This document shows positions 53,679 to 63,726 of a DNA stretch of 64,000 bases, piece after piece. Numbering within the stretch: position 1 is the stretch's first letter; each line of letters begins with the position of its first letter. The stretch is from Gillisia mitskevichiae. GTDB lineage: Bacteria > Bacteroidota > Bacteroidia > Flavobacteriales > Flavobacteriaceae. Made by a program: the position numbers and the translations under genes. The notes beneath the pieces are model-generated. The model did no database searches, was not told the origin of the DNA, and saw only the letters and a list, made by a program, of their open reading frames with translations. The stretch is taken from assembly GCF_003634585.1 (NCBI RefSeq), contig NZ_RBLG01000002.1, forward strand, positions 992,001 through 1,056,000, in the 5' to 3' direction.

Positions 53679-54803
53679 TTATCTTAATCCAACTGCCTCT
53701 AATATTGCTTCTCTAATACTTGGATTAGCAGCAGCAGCTAAGGCAATAGATATTGTAAGTCCAATAATTGCATAAGAGAAATCTTTAAAGATCATCTTAC
53801 CAGCTTTTTTACGATGTTTCTTTCCTTTCTTATTTCTGGCAAGGCTAATAGCTATTTCACGCCCACCTATAATTCCCAGGAACAACCATGTGGTACTCAT
53901 TGGAACAGTACTTATAAATAGTTTGTAGATAAGTAGAATAACATAAGTTAGATCTACTAAGGTTGCTGCTCGAATATCTGATATTCTAGATTTCTCACTT
54001 ACAACTTTCTGGATCTTATCTCCACGTAAGTAAAATAACAAACCAAGACCAGCAAATATGGTAGTAGCAAATATTATAAATTGAGTAAGGGTTTGTTGTC
54101 TTGGTAAATACACAGCGATATTTGCTCCATCCTGCATTACCCAAACGGCCCATAAAGAACCACTTACCACCCACTGAACAATACTCCATCCCTGATGGAA
54201 TTTCCTGCTTTTAAAGAAAGTCTTAATTAAATTATAAGAAAAATACCAAACGGCAAATGATAAAACAAAGGCCATCGCATAACCAGACAAACTCTTCATT
54301 ACTACAGATGTTATTCCAGAGGTATCTGCACTAAACACCGATAAAATAAGGAAAGTGGTAGAAACTGGCATTCTTAATCTTGTTAGGATCAACAACACTA
54401 ATGGTGCAATAATCTGGAAAAAACTAAAGTTTTCGGGATGTGGATATTTAGTAGTTCCATCGGCTTTTAAAAGCCTCTGGAAGGTAACATCACCATCAAA
54501 ATAAACCCAACTAAAGATAACTGTAGCTAGAAAAATCCCTCCTATATAAAGCCATAAAACCCACCATTTCCTAGTTTTATTACTCTCGATAAATGTTCCT
54601 AAAGATTGAATACTATCGTTTGCTACTGTAGCATAAGCGGCAAAAAAGAAACCAAGCCACATTGCTGCCTGACTGTTACCAGTGAAAATTCCTGCTAATA
54701 CGATTCCAATAATTATTAGCGCCAGAAACGCTTTTTCCTGAATCATGAAATCCAAAATATTCAGGTATGGGCGTGATCTATCGCTTCTCTTAAACTTACT
54801 CAT
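53679..54803 (-). CDS. PiT-superfamily-like membrane transporter
   Basis: 374 residues with about ten transmembrane helices. It carries diverged forms of the two PiT (inorganic phosphate transporter) signature halves: VANDSIQSLGTF near residue 60 in place of GANDxxNA-xGT, and MPVSTTF / VPMSTTWLFLGIIGGREIA (about 142 and 308) in place of PVSTTHxxxG. The inverted repeat of these blocks supports the PiT fold, but the changed residues make phosphate as substrate uncertain. It has its own terminator; no PhoU-like DUF47 partner gene is next to it. Confidence 0.78.
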   Translation of the reverse strand: MSKFKRSDRSRPYLNILDFMIQEKAFLALIIIGIVLAGIFTGNSQAAMWLGFFFAAYATVANDSIQSLGTFIESNKTRKWWVLWLYIGGIFLATVIFSWVYFDGDVTFQRLLKADGTTKYPHPENFSFFQIIAPLVLLILTRLRMPVSTTFLILSVFSADTSGITSVVMKSLSGYAMAFVLSFAVWYFSYNLIKTFFKSRKFHQGWSIVQWVVSGSLWAVWVMQDGANIAVYLPRQQTLTQFIIFATTIFAGLGLLFYLRGDKIQKVVSEKSRISDIRAATLVDLTYVILLIYKLFISTVPMSTTWLFLGIIGGREIAISLARNKKGKKHRKKAGKMIFKDFSYAIIGLTISIALAAAANPSIREAILEAVGLR

Positions 54804-54986
54804 CTAGTTAGGGTATTTTTGTTTAATGGGAAATAAAATTATTGAATGTGTATTTTTATTTTTTTGCTTTATGGGGTTCAAAAATAAACTTTTTAAATCA
54901 ATATGGAATTATTAATTCGACCAAAGGTTTTAAATGTTATTTAAATGCCACATTAATCTACCTGTCAACACATTATACGAACTAAA

Positions 54987-55017
54987 AAAAGGGCTATTCC
55001 AGAAGAATAGCCCTTTT
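54987..55017 (-). terminator. Intrinsic terminator of the barrel-protein gene
   Basis: A 13-bp stem (54987-54999 with 55005-55017, loop of 5) followed on the minus strand by a T run. In the 232-base spacer 54804-55035 this is the only clear feature. Confidence 0.9.
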
Positions 55018-55035
55018 AATATGATTAATTATATG

Positions 55036-56766
55036 TTACTTATAATCGAATTTATAGGTTGCTCCAGCCATTATCTGTATTCCTTGAACTGGGAAATTAG
55101 ACCAGCGTTCGTAAGAATCTCCTAAGAGATTATTTCCTTTTGCAAAAATAGAAAGTTGATCATTAAACCTGTAGCCCAAATTCGCATTAAGATCTGTAAA
55201 ACCATCTAGACTGATCGTTCTACTTCCTAAAGTACCAACCCCGTTTAATGTTTCTTCTCTATCTTTTCTTTCTCCTGTATAGAATAAGTTAGCCCCTGCA
55301 AACCACTTTTCATTGATCTGATAATCCATCAATAAAGAAGCTTTCATCTCTGGCAAATTCCATGCTTCAGCTTCAAATTCTGAATTATAACTAAAGAAAG
55401 ATCCATTCAAGCCTAATTTAAAATCTCTATTCACATCTACATTTATCTCTCCCGAGATAGAAAGCGTGTTTATATCATCGTAAACAACTCCAAAAGAATT
55501 TCCATAGGCATAATCTTCTGAACTAGATGTATTACTCAAATTTGCCAAGTACAATGCTTTATTGATTTCTGAAGAATATCCACCTTTTAGATTATAACCA
55601 ATGCTATTTGTAAGTTTCCCCTTTGCTCCTACATAAGCATCATACGATTTATCTGTAGGTGTTATATTTAAGGTCGGAGAAACATAAGGATTTTCTTGAG
55701 CGAAATTATAATAAGTGTTCTGGCTTAAACTTCCTTCCAATCCAGCATATGGAATAAAATAGTCTCCCGCCAACCTGTAACTAGCAGTTACCTGTGGATA
55801 GATATAAAAACTGTTATCACTATTTTCTGTATCTAAGCCGTAGACAAATGATGCTCCTAAATTTAAAGTAAGATCATCCCTTAAAATCAATAAACTTGGC
55901 GTAATTCCAAAGATCATTTGTGAATATTTCAATTCATTTGGATCGTTATATCCTTTATCAAATTTCCCACTTAAAACATCCGCAAAAACTTTAGTGCTTA
56001 TAAGTTCGTCTGCTATATTAACCTCAAAAGCTCCATCGGCTTTAAAATTATGTTCAGCAGAATCGAATGAATCTCCAAAATATCTGTATTTAGCTGCTGC
56101 CTTATTTAGAAAAGAATCATATAATTCTAATTCACCTCCAAGACTTCCTGAAAAATAATTTTGCTGAGGATCTATTGCATGTACAATCTCATTTGTTAAT
56201 CTAGTTTGCTCTGGTAATCCGTACCAATTAAATAACTGATGTTCTAAACCTAATTCTGTATTCCAAGAACTTTTACGGTTTCTAGAACTGTAGTTCAAAT
56301 TAAGTTCTGTATCGTAAAACTCATCGTTCAATCTCACATCTTCTATTCCTCCTTGCGAAGAATTATGAGTAAGATATACCCCAAAATTATCGCTATTACT
56401 CACCTCTAAATTACTGTAGAATTCAGCTAAAACATTAGAATAAGTTCCAAATCCAAGTGTGATATAATTATCATACAGCTTTATCCTTTTTTCTCTTTCT
56501 ACTTTTGTTGCACGTCCTTTTGAGGGTGTGAATGTTGAAGCTACTGGTACAGAAAAAACACTGTACTTAATAGGCTTCTTTTCTAAACTTACCGAATCTC
56601 CTAAAACCGGAGTTTCCTTAATTTTAAACGCATCATTCACCGATGGTGTGTAAGGTTTAACTACGATCACCGTTTCGTTACCCAAAGGTTTATCCTGAGC
56701 CACTAAAACACCGGTAAATAAAAATGACAATAAAAACAGACTTCTTTTAATTGAAGGGGTTTGCAT
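55036..56766 (-). CDS. TonB-receptor-like outer-membrane beta-barrel protein
   Basis: 576 residues with a signal peptide (about 1-23). After a short Pro-rich N-terminal segment (VIVVKPYTPSVNDAFKIKETP) the rest is alternating amphipathic strands typical of an outer-membrane barrel, ending in aromatic Phe-rich strands (GIQIMAGATYKFDYK). Automatic pipelines call such proteins TonB-dependent receptors, but I see no plug domain or TonB box. It lies 31 bases after the giant TPR gene on the same strand (given its revised start), so the two likely form one unit. Confidence 0.78.
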   Translation of the reverse strand: MQTPSIKRSLFLLSFLFTGVLVAQDKPLGNETVIVVKPYTPSVNDAFKIKETPVLGDSVSLEKKPIKYSVFSVPVASTFTPSKGRATKVEREKRIKLYDNYITLGFGTYSNVLAEFYSNLEVSNSDNFGVYLTHNSSQGGIEDVRLNDEFYDTELNLNYSSRNRKSSWNTELGLEHQLFNWYGLPEQTRLTNEIVHAIDPQQNYFSGSLGGELELYDSFLNKAAAKYRYFGDSFDSAEHNFKADGAFEVNIADELISTKVFADVLSGKFDKGYNDPNELKYSQMIFGITPSLLILRDDLTLNLGASFVYGLDTENSDNSFYIYPQVTASYRLAGDYFIPYAGLEGSLSQNTYYNFAQENPYVSPTLNITPTDKSYDAYVGAKGKLTNSIGYNLKGGYSSEINKALYLANLSNTSSSEDYAYGNSFGVVYDDINTLSISGEINVDVNRDFKLGLNGSFFSYNSEFEAEAWNLPEMKASLLMDYQINEKWFAGANLFYTGERKDREETLNGVGTLGSRTISLDGFTDLNANLGYRFNDQLSIFAKGNNLLGDSYERWSNFPVQGIQIMAGATYKFDYK

Positions 56767-56797
56767 ATTGAGGTACTTAAATGTTAATTTGATAATT

Positions 56798-59700
56798 TTA
56801 GTTTCTTGTATCTATAGAAGCATTGGTTTTAGCTTCCATGGCCTTGATCTTATTCAGCTCTGTTTGAGCTTCTTTAACAACATCTGGATATTCCTTAAAA
56901 TTCTTAATTACATTATCCAAAATATAAGTGGCTTGGTAAGCATCTTTTAATGCATAGAAGTTTTTAGCCATAACAACCAATCCTTTTGCACCATAGAATT
57001 TATAACCAGAATAATCTTTTGCTAGTTTTTGAACCGATGCATTAGAACCTTTAAAATCTGAAGCTTTATTCTTAAAATATGCATCGTAATACAGCGCTTC
57101 AGCAGCTAATTCTCCTGTTGCTATTTTAAGTACTTCTGCATAGGCATTTTTCGCTTTATTCTCATCGCCAGTGCTAAATGCAGATCTCGCAATGATCACT
57201 TGCGCATCTGATTTCACGTTGTTTTCGATGGAAGAATTTTTAAGCACTTTTTCAGCATAGGCAACAGCTTTTCCATAATCTTTCAACTCGTAATAAGATT
57301 TCATAAGATTAGACTGCGCATAGATCACATTCTGATCGAAATCTGCTTCATTTTCTAATCGCTGCAACAAAGGCAAGGCATCTTGATAATTTCTTTTCTC
57401 TAAGTAGATCTGAGATAATCTCGCCAAGGCTTGCTCAGAAAATTCACTTCTTGGTTTGTTTACTACGAATTTATAGTTAGAAATAGATTTATCTTTTTGA
57501 TCGTCTCTAAAATAAAGTTGTGCTAAATAGAAGTTACTCTTCAAAGAATTTAATCCATTAGGAAAAGTCTGTAGATATTTCTCAAATCCGGTTTTTGCAG
57601 CAGCAGTATTATTATTTAAATATTGCTTTTCTGCAGCTTCAAAAGTGGTGTTATCAAGGTCGGAATCTGTTACTTCAACAAAATCCACATTTCTCACCCA
57701 TGCCGCATATTCATCGGTCTTTCCAAGATCTATATAAATTAACCTAGCAGTTGTAACAGCTTGCAAAGATTCTGGTGTATTTGGGAAGTCTGAAACTACT
57801 TTCTTAAAACGTTCCAAAGCCTTATTAGCTTGATCACTATTGTAATATATTAAGCCTTGCTTTAACATTGCTTGAGGCACAAAAGCACTTCCTGGTACAT
57901 CCCGAATTAGTTTATTGTAGCTTTCTATTCCTTTTGCAGTATTGTTCATGGCTACATAGGTATTCCCTAATTCATACATCGCATCGTCCCTATAAGAAGA
58001 CCTTGGATATTTATTGGTGAAACTACTTAACTCTTCGATCTTACTCTCGTTTCTATCTACAAAACCATAACTAATGGCTTTTTGATAAGCTGCATAATCT
58101 GTATTTCCAAGGTTCATATCGATCGCTTTCGTATAAGCTTCCATTGCTGGCCAATATTTACTGGTTACAAAATAAGTGTCTCCTAACCTTGTGAAGGCAT
58201 CATTTCTTCTAGCCTTGTCTTTTTCTGAATTATTAGCATATCTATTGAAGAAATCGATCGCTTTACCATATTCCTTTTGTTTGAAATATGCGTATGCTAT
58301 GTTGTAATCTAAATTGTTTTTTTCAGCTAAACCAGCACTGCCGCTCATAGCGCTAAATTCCTGATATCCTCTTAAAGCTTCTTGCATTCTATTTAAGTTG
58401 AAATCGCTTTCTGCTTTCCAAAAAACTGCTTTTGCCGAGATCTCAGGATTCACTCTATTCTTTAAAGCTTTTTCGAAATTGATACTTGCATTTCTATGAT
58501 CGTCATTCTCATATAATTCCAATCCGTAGAAATAAGCCACTTTTTGATAAGCACCTTTATCACTGAAATTCTTATTGGTTTCCAACAATTCCATCGCCTT
58601 TTCGTAATTCTTAGAAGTGATAAAAGAATCTATAAGCAAGGTTTCCATTTCGGCTTTTACTGAAGTGTTAGGATACTTATTCAAATAATTAATGATCACC
58701 TCAGAAGGACTCATATAACTATTCCCAACTTCATAACTTAATTTCGCATAATTCAAAAATGCATCTTCTTGTAATTTGGCATCAAAATCCATTTCACTTG
58801 CATTCTTAAATGCATTCAGTGCTTCTTGCTTTTTACCTGAATTCAAATAGGATTGCGCTAAGTGATAATAAGCATTCTGGGCAATGCTGTTATTTCCGTC
58901 TATAATTTTATTAAATTCTGAAATAGCACTTTCATAATCTCCTTGCTTGTAATAAGCATATCCTAATTGGTAATAGTCTGTATTCGTCCATTTCCCTCTT
59001 AATCCCTTGTACTCTTTTAAATATGGAATTGCTTCCGCATATTTTTCAAGATTGAAATAACTCTCTCCTATAATTTTATTTAGTTGAGAAATCTCTCCTC
59101 TATCTGCAGTTGGAAGTTGTTCTAATCCTAATGCGATCGCTTTTTCGAAATTTCCAAGCTTAAAATTCATATCACTTTGGAAATAAGAAAGATTTTCAGA
59201 ATACCTGTCTTCTCCCTTTACTTCTTCAAAAAGTTCATTTGCTTGCTCATAATCGTCTCCTTCATAAGCCATATATCCCAAATAATATTTGGCTTGAGAA
59301 CCATATTCTTTAGAATCACGCACTTTATTTAAATAGGTTGCTGCTTCTTCAAAATTATTAGATGCAAAATATGCATATCCATTGTTGAAGTAATAACGCT
59401 CTTTATCTGCACGGCCCATCCCCTTTTCATCTACTTTATCGTACCATTTTCTAGCATAGGAATATTTACCGGTTTGGAAATAATAATCGGCTACATCTAT
59501 AAAAGCAGTATTTCTTTTAGTTGAAGTTGGATAACGCTCTACAAAGCTTTCCATTAATTTATCTGCACCAGGCTGGCCTAGTCTTACAGCAGCATTTGCT
59601 ATATAATAAGCACAATCTGAAACTATTTTTTCATCTTCAGCTTCATCTTTCACCTCATCAAACAAAGTTTGGGCTGGTAAAAATTGCTCATTATTATAAA

Positions 59701-59818
59701 GCGCTAAAGCTTTATTGAACTTTACCAGATCGTTTGTATTGATTGCAGATTGCTGTGCAAAAAGTGAAGAAAAAAATAAGAAGAAACCAACAAAAAGGGA
59801 TGCGGAATATCGTGTCAT
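56798..59818 (-). CDS. Giant periplasmic TPR protein, about 1000 aa
   Basis: 1006 residues from the ATG starting MTRYSASLF; a longer frame beginning with TTG would overlap the promoter box and lacks an ATG. A signal peptide (about 1-22) precedes about 25 tandem TPR-like repeats running the full length (for example YYLGYMAYEGDDYEQANELFEEV, YYQLGYAYYKQGDYESAISEFNKI, YYHLAQSYLNSGKKQEALNAF). It resembles the very long YbgF/CpoB- or PorW-like TPR proteins of Bacteroidota. Probably a periplasmic scaffold; co-transcribed with the barrel gene. Confidence 0.85.
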   Translation of the reverse strand: MTRYSASLFVGFFLFFSSLFAQQSAINTNDLVKFNKALALYNNEQFLPAQTLFDEVKDEAEDEKIVSDCAYYIANAAVRLGQPGADKLMESFVERYPTSTKRNTAFIDVADYYFQTGKYSYARKWYDKVDEKGMGRADKERYYFNNGYAYFASNNFEEAATYLNKVRDSKEYGSQAKYYLGYMAYEGDDYEQANELFEEVKGEDRYSENLSYFQSDMNFKLGNFEKAIALGLEQLPTADRGEISQLNKIIGESYFNLEKYAEAIPYLKEYKGLRGKWTNTDYYQLGYAYYKQGDYESAISEFNKIIDGNNSIAQNAYYHLAQSYLNSGKKQEALNAFKNASEMDFDAKLQEDAFLNYAKLSYEVGNSYMSPSEVIINYLNKYPNTSVKAEMETLLIDSFITSKNYEKAMELLETNKNFSDKGAYQKVAYFYGLELYENDDHRNASINFEKALKNRVNPEISAKAVFWKAESDFNLNRMQEALRGYQEFSAMSGSAGLAEKNNLDYNIAYAYFKQKEYGKAIDFFNRYANNSEKDKARRNDAFTRLGDTYFVTSKYWPAMEAYTKAIDMNLGNTDYAAYQKAISYGFVDRNESKIEELSSFTNKYPRSSYRDDAMYELGNTYVAMNNTAKGIESYNKLIRDVPGSAFVPQAMLKQGLIYYNSDQANKALERFKKVVSDFPNTPESLQAVTTARLIYIDLGKTDEYAAWVRNVDFVEVTDSDLDNTTFEAAEKQYLNNNTAAAKTGFEKYLQTFPNGLNSLKSNFYLAQLYFRDDQKDKSISNYKFVVNKPRSEFSEQALARLSQIYLEKRNYQDALPLLQRLENEADFDQNVIYAQSNLMKSYYELKDYGKAVAYAEKVLKNSSIENNVKSDAQVIIARSAFSTGDENKAKNAYAEVLKIATGELAAEALYYDAYFKNKASDFKGSNASVQKLAKDYSGYKFYGAKGLVVMAKNFYALKDAYQATYILDNVIKNFKEYPDVVKEAQTELNKIKAMEAKTNASIDTRN

Positions 59819-59842
59819 TAATTTTTTTTTAGGTTGATGAAT

Positions 59843-59875
59843 CAAAGATACTTAAACACTTATTCCATAACGCAA
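59843..59875 (-). promoter_or_regulatory. Promoter of the TPR-barrel pair
   Basis: TTG (59873-59875) and TATCTTTG (59843-59850) on the minus strand, spacing 22. It overlaps the TTG of the longer reading frame, which supports the downstream ATG. Confidence 0.6.
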
Positions 59876-60068
59876 CATCAATGTGATAATTATGTTAATA
59901 TGAAAAAAAGTCTTTTGTAACATTATCAAATTCGCCAATATTCAATATTTTCTTAAAATAAAAAGCTTTGAGGAAATCTAATATGTCCTCTAAAAAGAAA
60001 TATTAGAAACAGATGAAAAATGTATATTTACCAATATTTTTTAACCTACATAACCAGAATCATACCAT

Positions 60069-60752
60069 ATGTCCAACATTGTCCTAGAATTAAAAAATGC
60101 AGCAATCTACCAACGGGAAAGTTTAATTCTATCTGAAGTAGATGTAACCATCTACAAAGGGGATTTTGTGTATTTAATTGGAAAGACCGGAACCGGAAAA
60201 AGTAGTTTTATGAAAACGCTTTATGGGGATCTTCCACTAACAGAAGGAGAAGGAAGTATTGTAGATTATAATCTTAGAACTTTAAAGGAAAAGGAGATCC
60301 CATTTTTAAGAAGAAAATTGGGAGTGGTTTTTCAAGATTTTAAATTGCTGAATGATAGAAATATTCGTGAAAATTTGAATTTTGTATTAAAAGCAACCGG
60401 ATGGAAAGACAAATCCTCCATGGAACGCAGGATAGATGAAGTTTTGGATAAGGTAGGAATGAAGACTAAAGGTTTTAAATTCCCTTATCAACTGTCTGGA
60501 GGAGAACAACAGCGTATTGCGATTGCCCGCGCACTTTTAAATGATCCAGAATTAATTCTTGCCGATGAACCTACAGGAAATTTAGATCCACAAACTTCTG
60601 TAGAGGTTATGGAAGTATTACAAGAAATAAGCAAAAATGGAAATACCATTTTAATGGCTACTCATGATTATGCCTTATTACTGAAATATCCTTCTAAAAC
60701 GTTAAAGTGTGATGGAGAACGTGTTTTTGAGGTGGTACAGAAATCCCTATAA
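60069..60752 (+). CDS. ftsE: FtsE-type ABC ATPase (cell division)
   Basis: 227 residues. Walker A GKTGTGKSS, Q-loop VVFQDFKLL, signature LSGGEQQRIAIARAL, Walker B ELILADEPTGNLDP and H-loop ATHDY are all intact. The best match is FtsE, which with FtsX activates peptidoglycan hydrolases at the septum. The FtsX partner is not next to it here; the only FtsX-like permease in the window is at 46551-47786 and is of the LolC/E type. Divergent from the TPR-barrel pair across 250 bases. Confidence 0.88.
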   Translation: MSNIVLELKNAAIYQRESLILSEVDVTIYKGDFVYLIGKTGTGKSSFMKTLYGDLPLTEGEGSIVDYNLRTLKEKEIPFLRRKLGVVFQDFKLLNDRNIRENLNFVLKATGWKDKSSMERRIDEVLDKVGMKTKGFKFPYQLSGGEQQRIAIARALLNDPELILADEPTGNLDPQTSVEVMEVLQEISKNGNTILMATHDYALLLKYPSKTLKCDGERVFEVVQKSL

Positions 60753-60770
60753 TTCTAATTACACCAATTT

Positions 60771-60947
60771 ATGGAAATTCAAAAAACTGGTTTCACTTTA
60801 ATAGGTGTTTCCCTGATAATATTATTGGGTGTTATTCTAAAATTCTATCCTAACTATAACTGGGTATTTTACGTGATCGTATTTTTAATTATCGCTATAA
60901 TCATTGCGACGATTATTGTAATTCAGAAGTATAATAAAAAGAAATAA
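60771..60947 (+). CDS. Small two-helix membrane protein, 58 aa
   Basis: A short frame read directly from the sequence: ATG at 60771, TAA at 60945-60947. The product has two hydrophobic helices (about 8-24 and 32-51), a short loop with YPNYNW, and a basic C terminus. It is 18 bases after ftsE and probably co-transcribed. No family recognised. Confidence 0.65.
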   Translation: MEIQKTGFTLIGVSLIILLGVILKFYPNYNWVFYVIVFLIIAIIIATIIVIQKYNKKK

Positions 60948-61017
60948 AAGTTTTTAATTGAATGATTGATGAATCTCTGATATCAAAGAATTCTTACTTT
61001 CCCCAGATCCTGAAATA

Positions 61018-61035
61018 TCCCGATAGCTATCGGGA
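61018..61035. repeat. 18-bp perfect palindrome, copy 1
   Basis: TCCCGATAGCTATCGGGA, identical to the copy at 61132-61149. A degraded form occurs in the repeat at 21573-21660. Confidence 0.8.
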
Positions 61036-61050
61036 CAGGAAGACTTCTGC

Positions 61051-61163
61051 TTGGTCATTCTGAGCCTGTCGAAGAATGCATATTCTGAATACACTTAAAA
61101 TAATAATTTAGCCAACGAGACCCTTCGACAATCCCGATAGCTATCGGGACAGGGTGACATTCA
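61051..61163. repeat. Interspersed inverted-repeat element with nested palindrome
   Basis: About 113 bases. The left arm has GTCATTCTGAGCCTGTCGAAG; the right arm has its partner CTTCGACA, interrupted by the 18-bp palindrome (61132-61149), then GGGTGACATT. No reading frame. Same family as 21573-21660. This ~280-base intergenic stretch between the small membrane protein and typA otherwise holds only the typA terminator. Confidence 0.7.
61132..61149. repeat. 18-bp perfect palindrome, copy 2
   Basis: Identical to 61018-61035, embedded in the right arm of the inverted-repeat element. Confidence 0.8.
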
Positions 61164-61184
61164 TTTAAAACATTATATAAAACA

Positions 61185-61216
61185 AAAAATCCCGAACCTT
61201 TCAGTTCGGGATTTTT
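61185..61216 (-). terminator. Intrinsic terminator of typA
   Basis: A 13-bp stem (61185-61197 with 61204-61216, loop of 6); on the minus strand followed by T-rich sequence. Confidence 0.88.
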
Positions 61217-61234
61217 GTTTAATACAATAAAGTA

Positions 61235-63034
61235 TTAATTTATTTTATTTCTCTTACGTTCATTTTCCGAAAGATAGATCTTACGTAAACGAATATGTTT
61301 TGGAGTAACCTCTACATACTCATCTTTTTGAATGTATTCTAAAGCTTCTTCTAAAGAGAATTTAATTGCCGGAACAATCTTCGCTTTATCATCTGCTCCA
61401 GAAGAACGTACGTTAGACATTTTCTTAGTCTTAGTAATATTTACAGCCATATCATCCTGACGAGAATTCTCACCGATAACCTGACCTTCATAAATATCTT
61501 CACCCGGATCTACGAAAAATTTCCCTCTATCTTGTAATTTATCTATAGAATAAGGAATTGCTTTTCCTCTTTCCATAGAAACTAAAGATCCATTCTGACG
61601 TTCTGGAATTCCACCTTTTAATGGTTGGTATTCTTTAAAACGGTGAGACATAATTGCTTCTCCTGCAGTTGCAGTAAGCAAGTTGTTTCTTAAACCAATA
61701 ATTCCACGAGATGGGATCATGAATTGGATAGTCATACGGTCACCTTTAGCTTCCATACTTGTCATCTCTCCTTTTCTCATAGAAACCATTTCCACAGCTT
61801 TTCCAGAAACAGTTTCTGGAAGATCTATAGTCATTTCTTCTACTGGCTCACATTTAACACCATCAATTTCCTTGATGATAACTTGTGGCTGACCAATTTG
61901 AAGTTCGTACCCTTCTCTTCTCATTGTTTCAATAAGAACAGACAAGTGAAGTACTCCACGACCAAATACCATAAATTTATCGGCACTATCTGTAGGTTCA
62001 ACTTTTAGCGCAAGGTTCTTTTCAAGTTCCTTAGCCAAACGTTCTCTAATATGTCTAGAAGTTACAAATTTACCATCCTGCCCGAAGAATGGAGAATCGT
62101 TAATTGTAAAAAGCATACTCATGGTAGGCTCATCGATAGCAATAGTTTTTAATCCTTCTGGATTTTCAAGATCGGCAACGGTATCACCAATTTCAAATCC
62201 TTCTAGACCAACAATAGCACAAATATCTCCTGCTACAACTTCGTCTATCTTTCTTCTTCCTAATCCTTCAAAAGTATGAAGCTCTTTAATCTTGGTTTTC
62301 TTGATGCTTCCATCGCGCTTAACCAAAGATACAGCCATACCTTCTTTTAACTTTCCTCTTTGTAATCTTCCAATTGCAATTCGTCCTGTAAAAGATGAAA
62401 AGTCTAAAGAAGTGATCAACATTTGAGTTGTTCCTTCTTCAATTACTGGAGATTTAATATGTTCTAAAACCATATCTAATAATGGTTCGATATTTTCAGT
62501 TTGGTTTTTCCAATCGTCACTCATCCAGTTATTCTTAGCTGAACCGTAAACCGTTGGGAAATCTAGTTGCCATTCTTCAGCACCTAATTCAAACATCAAG
62601 TCGAAAACTTTCTCATGAACTTCGTCTGGAGTACAGTTTTCTTTATCAACTTTATTAATAACAACACAAGGCTTAAGACCAAGGTCGATCGCTTTCTGAA
62701 GTACAAATCTCGTTTGTGGCATTGGCCCTTCAAAAGCATCTACTAATAGAAGTACACCATCTGCCATATTTAATACTCTCTCTACTTCACCACCAAAATC
62801 GGCGTGACCAGGAGTATCAATAATATTGATTTTCGTGTCTTTGTATACTACAGAAACGTTTTTAGAAGTAATTGTAATACCACGTTCTCTTTCAAGATCG
62901 TTATTATCAAGGATAAGATCGCCAGTATTTTCGTTGTCACGAAAAAGTTGACAATGGTACATAATTTTATCAACCAAGGTGGTTTTACCGTGGTCAACGT
63001 GTGCGATAATCGCAATATTTTTAGTAGCTTTCAT
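61235..63034 (-). CDS. typA: Ribosome-associated GTPase TypA/BipA
   Basis: 599 residues. G1 [10 protein letters not shown], switch [13 protein letters not shown]3 DTPGHADF, G4 NKVDKE, then domain II and the EF-G-like and TypA-specific C-terminal domains ([21 protein letters not shown] onward). It aids 50S assembly and growth under cold or stress. It has its own -7 element and terminator. Confidence 0.96.
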   Translation of the reverse strand: MKATKNIAIIAHVDHGKTTLVDKIMYHCQLFRDNENTGDLILDNNDLERERGITITSKNVSVVYKDTKINIIDTPGHADFGGEVERVLNMADGVLLLVDAFEGPMPQTRFVLQKAIDLGLKPCVVINKVDKENCTPDEVHEKVFDLMFELGAEEWQLDFPTVYGSAKNNWMSDDWKNQTENIEPLLDMVLEHIKSPVIEEGTTQMLITSLDFSSFTGRIAIGRLQRGKLKEGMAVSLVKRDGSIKKTKIKELHTFEGLGRRKIDEVVAGDICAIVGLEGFEIGDTVADLENPEGLKTIAIDEPTMSMLFTINDSPFFGQDGKFVTSRHIRERLAKELEKNLALKVEPTDSADKFMVFGRGVLHLSVLIETMRREGYELQIGQPQVIIKEIDGVKCEPVEEMTIDLPETVSGKAVEMVSMRKGEMTSMEAKGDRMTIQFMIPSRGIIGLRNNLLTATAGEAIMSHRFKEYQPLKGGIPERQNGSLVSMERGKAIPYSIDKLQDRGKFFVDPGEDIYEGQVIGENSRQDDMAVNITKTKKMSNVRSSGADDKAKIVPAIKFSLEEALEYIQKDEYVEVTPKHIRLRKIYLSENERKRNKIN

Positions 63035-63059
63035 AATAAACGCCTCATTTTTAAGGCTG

Positions 63060-63067
63060 CAAAGGTA
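63060..63067 (-). promoter_or_regulatory. Promoter -7 element (TACCTTTG) of typA
   Basis: An exact TANNTTTG match on the minus strand, 25 bases before the ATG. The 257-base spacer 63035-63291 holds nothing else I can name. Confidence 0.55.
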
Positions 63068-63291
63068 CTCCTATTTTCGTCGAAAATACTATAGTTAACA
63101 AATATTCTTTAATTTAAAGGCAAAGAACCAATATTCTGGCCTACTGTCTTTTAAAATTACATATACTTAACTATTAATATCACAGAGGTATATAAAGAAT
63201 GTAAACTGAAAAAAGGATATTTGGAAACATTTAATACCAGCTTCTTACAGACTCTTTAAAAGGTGATGTCTGTATTATTACAGAAATTGAA

Positions 63292-63726
63292 ATGAATAGA
63301 ATATACCTGATTTCACTAATTATTCTCCTTAACATCTCTTGTAATGGATTCGGTCCTGTTGATATGTCTATAGAAACCGAAAATTTTAAAATTTCTCAAG
63401 ATGAACTCTTAGGGAAATGGAAGATGGATTCATTTTCGTATAAATATCTCTCAAGTTTCAAAAATGATAGCATTATAATTGAATTTAAAAATGATAGCAC
63501 TTTTATATTAAATACTTCATCCAAATTGTTCGATAATAAAATTGACAATACAACAGTAAAAGGAACTTGGAAAATTGAAAGTTTTAAGAGAGAAAAATCA
63601 ATTATATTAAACTTTAAGGATAATATTTCTAAAGAATTACAGATCTATAAAAATGATAAAGATTTTCAATTGTGGCATTTTTTATCTGATCCAGATTCTG
63701 GAGAAAGAATAAGATTTTTGCGATAA
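63292..63726 (+). CDS. Small lipocalin-like lipoprotein
   Basis: 144 residues with an SPII signal (LNISC, Cys17). The mature part has the lipocalin-type start LLGKWKMDSF and alternating strands with repeated charged turns (SIIIEFKNDSTFIL, GTWKIES, SIILNFKDN), as in small envelope lipocalin-fold proteins of Bacteroidota. No ligand can be assigned. It is followed by a gene-free tail of the window. Confidence 0.7.
   Translation: MNRIYLISLIILLNISCNGFGPVDMSIETENFKISQDELLGKWKMDSFSYKYLSSFKNDSIIIEFKNDSTFILNTSSKLFDNKIDNTTVKGTWKIESFKREKSIILNFKDNISKELQIYKNDKDFQLWHFLSDPDSGERIRFLR

Noticed and set aside
59819-59845. N-terminal extension of the giant TPR protein (MIHQPKKKL from TTG)
   Set aside because: It overlaps the TATCTTTG promoter box and replaces a good signal peptide start; the inner ATG is preferred.
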